Assembly (NCBI GenBank): GCA_900708905.1
Contig: CAADRB010000013.1
Location: 1,245,331 to 1,309,330 of the forward strand
DNA from: Hymenolepis diminuta
Taxonomy: Eukaryota > Platyhelminthes > Cestoda > Cyclophyllidea > Hymenolepididae
Length of the DNA stretch: 64,000 bases
Reading direction: 5' to 3'
This document shows positions 34,875 to 45,485 of this stretch, piece after piece. Within the stretch, counting starts at the first letter, position 1. Every line of letters begins with the position of its first letter. A program made the position numbers and the translations under genes. Under the pieces are notes generated by a model. It was not told the origin of the DNA and did no database searches. It saw only the letters and a list, made by a program, of their open reading frames with translations.

Positions 34875-35342
34875 ATGAGACGATACTCATTTAGAGGACA
34901 AATACATAGAAAGACATCATCATCATCAAACAGACAATGCTACGGAAAAATCCTTTCAACAAAGCACCTTTTTGACCTGCAGTTCACCAGTGTTGGAGCC
35001 TTTATTTCTAGTTCAATGGTCCATAAATTCACGTACTTGAATCATATTTCACCTGAGTCATCATCCATCTTTATTAAATTACTGAAACGAAAACTATCTG
35101 ACAGTACTTCAAGATCCTGATGTCAATTTCTAATGCAGCAAGGTGCTCTCTTTGTCCCGGAGTTTAACTACATAGGATTCCGTATTCCCTGTATTAAACC
35201 CAAAATACCATCGAGTTCAAGCAGCTCAAGTCCCTGCTTCACCGTAATGAGAGATCTCAAATGTTCAATGTTCAGAAATGATTTTCATCAAAATTGCAAA
35301 ATGACAAAACAGTTTGGAGAGGGATGTCACGGGCTAGGTTGA
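34875..35342 (+). other. broken open frame of unknown origin
   Basis: One + strand frame stays open for 156 codons except for a single stop at 35118-35120. The stretch is less AT-rich than the surrounding intron. The translation is rich in Ser, Lys and Phe (IPSSSSSSSPC, RIPCIKPKI) and matches no family I know. It could be a decayed gene or element fragment, or chance. It lies antisense to the HCN transcript. Confidence 0.25.
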
Positions 35343-36009
35343 GGTATCAAAGAAGTTGAAATATTATCGAGTATAGTGTCAAACTGATGTTTTTGATCAG
35401 TTATATGTACACTCCCAGCATTTTTCGCCCACTTATACATCGTTTCACATTCGTCACCACGTATACAGGGTATGATTTAATGACGATGAACGCTGAGATA
35501 TGTATAAAACGGTGCGTGAATGTGAAAAGTAGCCTTATAATTATATAATCGAAATATGCATTAAAATTAAAAATGAAGCGTAGTTTGTCAATTCAATTCC
35601 TATTCAAAAAACAAAAGGAGGAAGCCCATTGGTAGGTCGTTTCATTGATTAAAATAAAAGCTGCTCGTCTTCAATGAATTCTAGTGGGCTTTGCTAATGT
35701 TAAAATTATACCAGCTTTTTAATTCTTTTATTAAAGAAAATGTCAGAAGTGGTTAACAAACCATTTAAACTAATCCACTGATTTATGAGTCCTGTGAACG
35801 CTACAAACATGAATCCATCCCAGAAATGAAGGAGAGATTTTGAAATTTAAGGAAATATTTGCACAAAGAGCAGGTGCTATACCAAAGAGTTATAAAGCGT
35901 GCAATATGGGGCCAAATATAAAAGGCAATTTTGACTATTTCCAAATTCTACTCAATCTTCTTGCCTTAGTTCGAATGAAACGGCATCGTGATTTTCTTTG
36001 TTCAGATGC

Positions 36010-36054
36010 TTTCCCACGAGAAAATTGCACAATTTTCTGCTCTGCCGTGGGAAA
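36010..36054. repeat. nested perfect inverted repeat (hairpin)
   Basis: The outer arms TTTCCCACG (36010-36018) and CGTGGGAAA (36046-36054) are exact reverse complements. Inside them GAAAATTG (36020-36027) and CAATTTTC (36030-36037) form a second perfect stem with a two-base loop. The 45-nt unit is too short for a typical pre-microRNA. Confidence 0.7.
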
Positions 36055-37970
36055 TAAAGAAAACAGAATTCTCGGTGCAAGGTCAAATTTAATTGACTTA
36101 AAATTTAACAATATTATGATGAATGAAAGTATGTACATTCAATTATCATGCATACGATTCATTCGATACACATAACTAATCTTCCGGTCATGAACCTGTC
36201 GGAGATTTTTGTATATTCGATAGCAAAATATACATGTCTTTGAATGCATTGGTCTGTAAAGTTCCAAATTATTTAAATTTAGAGACATTTTGCCCGACGA
36301 GTCTTATCGGTGTGAATTACTTTCCCTATATTTATAGTTGTATTTTACAGCACATCACTACGAAGATCCATTAATTTCCCACATGTTTAAGGCAAGGTTA
36401 AATATGGATGCACTTCCCAAGCTCTAAAAGCAAATTTATTAACACCCATTTCGTAAATGGCAAAGCAATCTGAATGATTTCCCCAATCTGCCCGAACAAG
36501 GTCATAGCGCGTTGGTGGGTATATAGCTTGCGAAATGTGCTGGTTGAGGTCAGGTCAATTATGTCGTCGTTGAACAAGCATTCTGCATTCCCCCCCCCTT
36601 TTCAGATAGTCTGAAACAAGTGTAACGGATCGTTTTCAACCAAATCTAGGAGATTTATAACCCCTCTTCGGATGAAAACCTGTCAAGTATATTTGGAGAG
36701 AGATATCTGACGGAATTCAAGGCCTAATTAGGTATCAAATCTGATTTAATTGAGTTAAATTTAAAAAGCCCGGAAGATCCTTTCTTAGAGTTCATTAACC
36801 ACTACAGAAAATCAGTAATGCAAGTAAAATTCGTCTTTATTTGAAATGAGAATAACTTTGATTTTCCAGTCATGAAATTTAAGTTTGAAACTTCTGTTAA
36901 ACTGGGAAAATTATAAATTCAAAAACACATTTGAAAAGCAGACACTTAAAAGTAGACGCTTATGAAAAGCAGATTGGAAATCCACACGCTTGAGTAATAA
37001 GAATGAGAGAATGTAATACTAAGAAGCCAATTCGTCGCTTCATTCACAATTTTCTGAAAAGCTCCTTGTGGAAACAACTCTCTTTTTCGTCTTTTCTATT
37101 CACATAACAGTGAGATGAGAAGGCTGTATCTAACCAAATAAAAATGCCTCTTTATTAAACAATTATTTGGCAAAACACTTCTACAAAAGCGGTTATTGAA
37201 TGTTGCCAGAGGAGTAACTTACATGATTGCAATGTGATTAGGTACTCAAAGTAACGCGAAAAAGGTAAATTAAACAAACATTTGAAGACAAGACGCTCAA
37301 TTTGGTACATGCATCAAGATTTTGCTCTAATTATGCGGATATATTCAAAAATTGCAAGCCATATCATCTGACAGTAAAATAATACCACTAAATTTTAAGT
37401 ATTAAATAATTTATTCATTTAATGATCACGAATCGGACAAAGGATGGACATCACTAAAGTTAATGCGAATTGAAGAAAGTTGTCTGTAGAATCTGAAGAA
37501 AACTTTTAAGCGTTTTACTATTTTCATTTACTGATTTAGAATCGAAATTTGCAATAAATGATTGTATTTTTTAGATAATTATTTAATTATATATTTATAT
37601 TATTATCTGGTGACGTATGATTTTTCATAACTATGCACTTAAACGAACAGCTCTGAATTCAGAGCTGTAAAGGCTTTTGAATTGCTTGCAAAACTCGTTT
37701 TGCTGCTTCGCCTGTCGACTGTTCATTCCGTTCAACTCTCATTTTCTCAGAATACAGCACAATTAAACGCTAATGAAAGGCATAAAATGTATTTTTAAGT
37801 TCGAGAATGTGCCCTTCTTATTAAAAATAAAAATTTCAGCCGTAAATTAATGCAGATTAGGTTCTTACTTTATCTCACAATACGTAGCTGTTATATAAAA
37901 TTCCCGCGGGTGAAAATTAAACTAATTTTACAATAACAACTAAAAAAATAAGAAAAAAATCAAATCTTAC

Positions 37971-38117
37971 CTCTCGTAGGCACTCTGAAAGTTCATCTAA
38001 GATGATCATTTCGTTGAACATTTTACCCTGATAACGGTGCTCGTAATAATTTGCGATCTTTTGGCGAAGAATTCGGGGCAACTTTCGATAGGCCATATAT
38101 TCTTCCACTTGTTTAAA
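37971..38117 (-). CDS. hcn: HCN exon 7: C-linker
   Basis: Codes residues 306-354. It begins [14 protein letters not shown] and contains [17 protein letters not shown] and ELSECLRE. This is the A'-D' helix region of the C-linker, which couples cyclic nucleotide binding to the S6 gate and forms the tetrameric gating ring. [11 protein letters not shown] is almost invariant in HCN channels. The acceptor is TTTTAG and the donor is GAG|GTAAGA, both in phase 0. Confidence 0.96.
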
Positions 38118-41100
38118 CTAAAACAGAAATAATATATAATAAAAAGCTGAAAATAATTGCACTGGCAGTTGGGATCAATCATTAAAACGTTTATACTTAG
38201 TACAAGTATGAATGCTATATAAGATATGCGATCCCCATATTCGCTGGGTCAAATTTAGGTCCGATTAGAAGGACTAACGCCAAAGAATTTACCGATATTT
38301 AACTTTATACTGACTAGATGTGTTTCAAAATTGGCACATTAAATATCTGTGGATTTAAACAAAAGTATAAGTTAATTGCATTACTGCAACTGGTCCGTAA
38401 AAATATTCGGATTAAATTACTTGGAAAATGAATAACCTATGGGAAAGCATATTCACAGTTACAAGAAAAATTTTTCTTTTTGCAAGAAATCTTTAGCTGC
38501 CTTTTATTGTCTCAGAGGAATAAACTTTCCCAATTAACAGAAATATCTTGTAAAATTTCGAATAAATGAGAAATACTGAAGGCCAAACTACAAAATATGA
38601 AAAAAAATGGCGAATTTAATGCATAATGCATTAGTTTTAGTATCAATGCAAAAATGTAACTATGAAAAAATTATTAATTATTTCCTCTTTGCAAATTCAG
38701 AAGTGAATGCTGTCAAGAAGACAGAAAAGAGTGATCTTTCTCCGGAACCGAAATTGAATGCACTACTGCATTCCATGCATGCGAAATGAAAACCTCGTAC
38801 CAAGAGAAATGAAAGTGATTTGTCCCATGGAAAGTTGTTCTCATGAACTTTTGAACGGCTATTCCTCCAAGCATTGACGAAAAATTCCCAGATAATTATT
38901 AACGGGAAGAATTTTTGGACTATCACTTTTTGATTTCTGTATGTTAAGTATTAAGGAAATCCACGTTCACCTGTGCAAATTAAGAAGTCATGACTGGCAG
39001 TACAAGTTTAATATTTATTATTTATCTCAATGAGTGAATATTTGCTTTCCATAAGGGCGGATACAAAAGAAACCTTCCTAATGGGCATGAGGTTGTCTTT
39101 ACACAAAGAAACCTTAGACCATTCCGCCATCATTAAGATTACATGCACCAGAGTTAAGGAGGACTTGGAAATTTCCCAAGAAACATAATAAATGAATTTA
39201 GTATAAAAATATACAACATGGGTTGAAGTAAGAAATACCTTAATTTTACTCTCTTTCCTGCTAATAAATGCGCTCCTGGAAGCAATATGTCCACATGTCT
39301 TCAATTTCTCCTGAATAGGGTACTTTGATGAACTGATCGAAAAAATTTTACAATTTTAATTAAAATCATCTCTGTCACTTTTTTAAACCACTAGATACCA
39401 TTCAAGAGAATCTCTCTAATCCAGTTTAAGGTGATGTATTTGAATACAAAATAATGCTCAAGAGCAAAATAATTCGATTTAATAATATTTATTAGATGTA
39501 CTTTTAAATTTGAGTTCATCTTGACTGAACAAAGCTGACAAGGCTCTGCTAAATTAAAATGTGATCTTCTGTGCTGTGTAAGCTGAGAAACATCATACAG
39601 AGTCATTTGTCTTTTCAACCAATAAAAGTTAGATTGAATTGGCAAGACTGACCCTTCTTGATTAAATAATACCAGCCAGTATGCACTGAATATCGGAGAT
39701 CAGCAGTTGCTGCAACCCAGAAGACGTATCATGAAATTCGAATTTTGGAACGTGAGCTGCCCACTCACGAAATACTGTAAAATCCGAGTCCAACTGTGAC
39801 TCTTTGACCCTGTGACCCCTATATAATTCCCTGTATCTTTTTGATTATCTCCTCTTTATTATTTGCTGAACTTACTGTTACTCGATGTTAAATGGTTTTG
39901 GCAATTAAAAAAATGTAAAATATTTTTGTATCGCTTAGAATAATAATAGCATGAATTTTGAACACTGTGGTCATAAAGAGCCACAGCAGATTTAGAATTA
40001 GTAATTTTTACACCTCACTTTATGTTTAATTAAGAAGACCAGAATCCTGAAGAATTGAAACCACTTACGAGAATTCAGTTTACAGTAATTTCATTCTTGT
40101 CGGTGGAATAGCAAATCCTCATATAACCCGAAGGAAAAGATTGTATATGCAATAATGCATATGCGATAAAGTTAGGAGAAAACTCTCACTGCGGAAAATT
40201 TTACGGTTTTTTTAAAAACCGAAATTTTCAAGTAGTGGCTGCGGTAATAAAAGTTTTCCATTGATAATAGATTTGCCGAATAGATCCGCAGATGCATAAA
40301 TCAGCAGATTTGGGATAAATTCAAGAATATTTTTTAGGCCTCTGTAAAATGCTTTTTTCGGACTTATTTTAAACAAATTTTTTCATACTTTTTCAATGAT
40401 TACTCGTAAAGAAGCATTTAGAATATAGTTACTCTTAATTCTTTAAAGCATCCATGTCAATTTTTTGAAATTTTGGGCGGAAATAAAAATAGTTGAATAA
40501 ACACACTTTTAACTGAAACGTTTAGGGTTACGGAAATAAAAGGTACATTTTTATCAGGTCAAACTAGAATTCAATGCTCCATAACACAATTTTGTCTTTT
40601 AGTAAACATATTTACTGCAACTCACTATAAAAATATGTAGGTTTAATGAAACTAATGTTATTGAATAAAAATGATATGCCAAAATTATAAATCCGTTAAA
40701 GGGTTCCAAATATAATGGCCCTTAAATGTTAAAAATGTGGACAGCTCAGTGCTCTCGAATTTTAGTAGATTACATCTTTCCATGTCCTGATTTCATAATT
40801 GGCATTTGTTGACGTCTTCACCATTTCATGTCATCGTAGGCTCGTTTTTATTCTCCTCATTCCAATACTTTCCCAAAATTAAATAAGTTAAAGTTTCTCG
40901 CAGTACCACTGACAATGACGAAAATGCTGGAATATTTAATAGAAGATGCAAATATTAGTTCAGAAAATTGAAACATTGGTAAGTGGGCTGGTAAAAAATG
41001 TTTAAAGTAACTTTTATTCAGCTTAAATTTGAAAATTAGAAAAAGACGCTCTTGATTATGCCATTTTATGATATAATTCTACTCGATTCTCTCCTTTTCA

Positions 41101-43768
41101 CATCCGACTGGAAAATTTTAGAAAAACTGACTCTCACATGCTCTCCCGCAAGGCAATTTTTGTAATATTTTGCAGTATCAATTACAATACTAATATAACA
41201 GGAATAATCTTTAGAATTCTTGAACACTTTCGAATTCAATGGCTAGAGCAGTGAGTAAATTCATGTGACAAATTAAAGTGATTTTGGGGACAAATTGAGA
41301 TCCGTTTCTAATTGATAATATTCTTGAATATTGTACGTACAATCTTAACAACTACACAGCTCAAGAATGACAGTTCAGTACATTTTTAGCATTCAAAGTG
41401 CTACATTTAACTAAACCATGAAATAATGTTAGTTCATGATAAGTTAGTTATTGCAGGGTCTTCTTCACTTAATTAAATTAACTTTCAGACGAAAGATTTA
41501 AACATTTAATTCAAATATTTGATCTAGGAATGGTTCGTTTTCATTCAATAAGTTGATTGATAACATAAGACTTAGTCCACAAAGCTTGATTATTTAAAAG
41601 AAAAACAGAATTTACCTGTCAATTTTTAGGAAATTAATACATTTAAAAACAGTTGGCATTAAAAGTTTTATGATTTATTGAAAATATAAAATGTTTTCAA
41701 TCTCCATAAAATTCTAAACCAACTGTCCCAAGCGTGCAACAAATGTGTGTTTCAACTATGATTGACACATCCATAGTTTCTACTCCTCCGCAAGTTAGAC
41801 CAATTAGTACAGTGTCTGCAGTATCCCGTTTATCATTTTTTTTTGCTTAGACTAGCTGAATCAGAAGGACACTCCAATGATTCAGGAGATTGTTTGATAT
41901 TTAATCATCGCCTCATTGCTTATTTCGATTACACATTATACATGATATATTTTGACCTAAATGTATACAATCTCTGTTATTTTAGAAGTAAATCATAAAT
42001 CCGAGTGTCTTAGCTCATAATACACAAAGTGGTGATTGGTATTTCCTCGTTAAGAAATTATGGTTACTGGAAGAATAATTTCCAAATCGGAAACCTCGTG
42101 CAAGGTCTTAAACAAAGGGAATCGAAGGAGCTGAATCCAGCGTTTTGCGGACTTTACGCTTCTTGAAACTCTTTACAATAGGTTATAATTGACTAAGGAA
42201 CGATTTCTAAATAAATGCAGAATAGAAATGCTCTTTAATGTAGCGATGTCAAGTCACACTATATATAGATGTGTCCTCCGATCAGATGACATCCCCGACA
42301 AATAAATGTAAGTGACCATGTGATTCCACATGAGGCAAAAATAGAGTCAAAATTTAAATTAATTGAATTAACCTGATCAAATATCGAGTATATGTTGTGC
42401 CATTCGCTCATGGTTTAGTGACACGTTTTATGAGGAAAATGTCCGTGAGTCGCATAAAGAATCCAAAATAATTAGTTCAAAATATGATTAATTGATAGTG
42501 TCATTGATAAAGTATAGTTAAATTATAAATAATCTGACTATTTTATTGCATATTTAACGTAAATATGCTATGGTAAATAAGTGATAATAGTTGCTTGTAT
42601 GATGCTGAATTACGAATGAAACATTTCATAATGCGTACCGGCTAGATTCAGTGGATTCACTGAACAAAACTTTACATCTACGGACTTCATAATTAGAAAC
42701 ATCCCTTATTTCTTCCAGTGAGAGCAGAAATAGTTTACTTAAAAAGAGTTTAAACTGCTTTATATGAAGCAACTGTCAAGGTTCTCAACCAGTATGTAAA
42801 AATGTGAAACTCTTCTGCAACAACAAACGAATTCAGAAGCACTGGTGTTTATAAATCAGGTTATTGAAAGCTAGGCACCACGCTTTTCAACTTTGACTCC
42901 GACGTGTACGATGGTGCGAGGGTTGTCCCAATAGGTCAAAACATGAAGCCTGGAAAAGTGGAAATGTAATTGTTAATGAAAGAGAATGAAATCATCTGCT
43001 ATGATGATTTGATTTAAAACAAACTAATTCTAGGTGCTTATGAATTGTTCAAAATCAAAAGACTTGAAATCAGTGTTAGAATTTTTTGCTGACATAATCA
43101 CGCTTGCCTTTGAGGTCGAGCAACTATCTCTTGTTTATATCTAACATAAATTCATAATCTCTCATGTTTCAGTGTAGACTAACTGCCTGATCCACCATGA
43201 CACGCAAAGTCATAATGACGTTAAATCATACAACATTTGATATACTTACTAAGTCAATAACCTATATAACATTATACGTCTGAATAATTACCCGCTGGGT
43301 TTGTTAATATTTTCAGAAATAAACTTACAAATTCTCTAATAAAGAATGGTTGTTGACTCAACAGAATTAAGAAGCCACAAAATTTAAAGGAATATTAGAG
43401 ACTCCTAATGAATTTCAAGACGTCTCTTTGCGAATCTCTGCATCTTACTCCTTCTGTATTCGCATAGCAGATTAACAGTCTGGAACAGACCCAGGCAGTT
43501 AATTTTGGTTAGCATCCCTCAGATCAAAGTTGCAGAAATTAAGGATCGGATCCTTAAGTTCATTTTTTCGAGATGCCACTATTATCTGATGAATGCGTAA
43601 GCAAGAATGTGACAAATTTGCGTATTTTTCAATCTCTATTTTCGATCACCTTGATCCTTTACTCACTCTATTAAACAATCCTATATTTCCAATTATTTGA
43701 CACTTTTCTTAATTAAAAATAATAGTGATTTGCTTTTAGTATGCATAAAAATATACTTGAATCCTCAC
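38118..43768 (-). other. HCN intron 6
   Basis: A 5.7-kb intron, GTGAGG to TTTTAG. It contains a strong hairpin at 40194-40229 and a G/C-richer patch at about 39650-39860 with a TATATAA-like block, possibly an old element. Its short open frames show no recognisable domain. Confidence 0.7.
40194..40229. repeat. hairpin with 16-pair stem
   Basis: GAAAATTT (40194-40201) pairs with AAATTTTC (40222-40229), and CGGTTTTT (40204-40211) with AAAAACCG (40214-40221). Only a two-base bulge and a two-base loop interrupt the fold. It could be an extrudable palindrome or the relic of a short inverted-repeat element. Confidence 0.65.
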
Positions 43769-43987
43769 CTTTTCACGATATAACTTCTTTGAGCAATCGA
43801 AGGATTGGATAAGAGCTGCCGCATGACCAACAAAGAGTGCATAGCAAGTGGATCCGGTCATCATGCTAATGATCGTGATCCATGCTTCACTTGAACTCGT
43901 GGGTGGAAATCGACCATAACCGATTGAGAGCATATGAGACATGGCCTTGAAAAGTGCCCAAGTATATTGTTCAAACCATCCAGCGTC
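43769..43987 (-). CDS. hcn: HCN exon 6: pore loop, selectivity filter and S6
   Basis: Codes residues 233-305. It includes the pore helix ([13 protein letters not shown]), the filter SIGYG (253-257) followed by RFPP, and S6 ([20 protein letters not shown]). GYG with [10 protein letters not shown] is the HCN hallmark. Most HCN channels have Cys before IGYG; here it is Ser253. The S6 gate region [10 protein letters not shown] is conserved. The acceptor is ACCTAG and the donor is AAG|GTGAGG, both in phase 0. Confidence 0.96.
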
Positions 43988-45335
43988 CTAGGTATAATAG
44001 AAATAGTAAAAAATATCACAATTCCAACTTTCAATCATTTAAGTGATATTTTTGGAGAGTGGCTTGGGTGTTCTTATAAAAATTTTATTGAAATTTCCAA
44101 AAGCAAATCGCCAACTTAACAGTTAAAATCTCTGATTTTTCTATCAGTCTAATTGGTTACTTTATTGTAATTATTGCTTTTTTACAAAGGAGTTGAGTTA
44201 TTATTCAAAATCTATTTCTTTAAAACTGGGCATAAAACATTTTAGATATATTCTTTCAAAGGAGGATTTACTTCAGCCTGTGTTTGAAAATATACACCCA
44301 ATTAATCTTAATTATCGGAAAATTGGGTTAAAATTTGCTATTTATTACCCCAAAAATTATTCCGTTGGTTTTTCTATCCTGTAGGAGTGGGATTTTTTCC
44401 CAGAGTAAAGGTCGTAAGAGTGAAAAATTTCATTTATATTGTAATTTTTCCCAATTTAGTCAGTGTACCTCATTATTTCATTTATTGAAGATGCGAATGA
44501 AAATATTAGGCATAATGTTATATCATCAGACATCTATTTCATCGGCACAGTCAAATTGTCTGATTATTGGTGGAAGCTGATAAACTCATCCTGTGATATT
44601 CATATTGTTTTAATGAGTTTCCTGCTTAATATTTCCTGTTTCTGGAACATTCCCTATCATAGATAAAACAATGTTACACTCTCTTTGTGAAACAAAGTTA
44701 GATATCTGCTTATTATAAAAATTTTGAGATCATGGAAGGTGATCTCGATTAAACTTCCTACTGGACGGCAGAAATTCACTAATGAAGACGATGCTATTTT
44801 TGAACCTAAAAAATGGTAGCTGGCTATTCGAATCAAGTCATACTTATAATTCTACGTCATTAGTGAAAAAACCTCAGTAACAAACGGGAAGAATAGGGCC
44901 CCCTTAAACTTGGTTGTTTAGTTGTTAGGAATGTCACTTCGATAATACACAAAGTGAGGAAAAAATATAACGAAAACTTTAGTTAAATGCATTTTTCGAC
45001 GGGAAACACAAATTCCGCGGTTTAGAACAAATTTTATATATTAATTTATATTATATATACTAATTAAAGATTAAATTCAATTAAAAAAGTGTCTACAACG
45101 TGAACATATATGATAAATATTTCTTAGTACAGATATCAGGTCAGTCAAAGTAAATTTTACTCAAATTGTTTAAAACCAGGAATGCGTTATGTGGTTCGGA
45201 AGGAGGATTTTTGAAATTAAATTGCAACATTGCTGCAGCTCATATATATCTATGTAAAACCGGAAACACAATACAGACAAAGCCTAAATTAAAGGTTAGA
45301 AAAAGTGTATGTGGATTCCATTAAAGAAATCTTAC
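43988..45335 (-). other. HCN intron 5
   Basis: A 1.35-kb intron, GTAAGA to ACCTAG. Several + strand frames of 60-81 codons occur but are antisense to the transcript and have no recognisable domain. Confidence 0.75.
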
Positions 45336-45485
45336 CTTTAATTTACATTTGATTACCCAACTGTCGACAGGAAACTCATTGAGCATTGGAATGAAGAATT
45401 GGAGACAAGCGTTCCAGTGTCCCAAAAGAAGCATCAGGAGGACCAAATTGAAAATCCCGATAAATTTGTTTGCTACATTTAGGAA
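45336..45485 (-). CDS. hcn: HCN exon 5: S5 and start of the pore turret
   Basis: Codes residues 183-232. S5 is IFNLVLLMLLLGHWNACLQF (193-212), followed by FIPMLNEFPVDSW. LLLGHWNACLQF matches the conserved HCN S5 end. The acceptor is TATTTCAG and the donor is AAG|GTAAGA, both in phase 0. Joined directly to exon 4, the S4-S5 linker is 3-4 residues shorter than in known HCN channels. An in-frame stop (TGA) seven codons upstream, with no closer AG, argues against an earlier acceptor. Confidence 0.93.

Larger units (their letters stand above)
32789..37970 (-). other. HCN intron 7
   Basis: A 5.2-kb intron, GTAAGA to TTTTAG. It holds a 23-base N gap at 33643-33665, an AT-only low-complexity stretch just after it, a G/C-richer patch with a broken long frame (34875-35342), and a nested perfect hairpin at 36010-36054. 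No exon of HCN is missing here, because exons 7 and 8 join exactly as in the family. Confidence 0.7.

Noticed and set aside
35840..36175. 111-codon + strand frame in HCN intron 7
   Set aside because: No recognisable domain, an overlapping frame on the other strand, and a hairpin runs through it.
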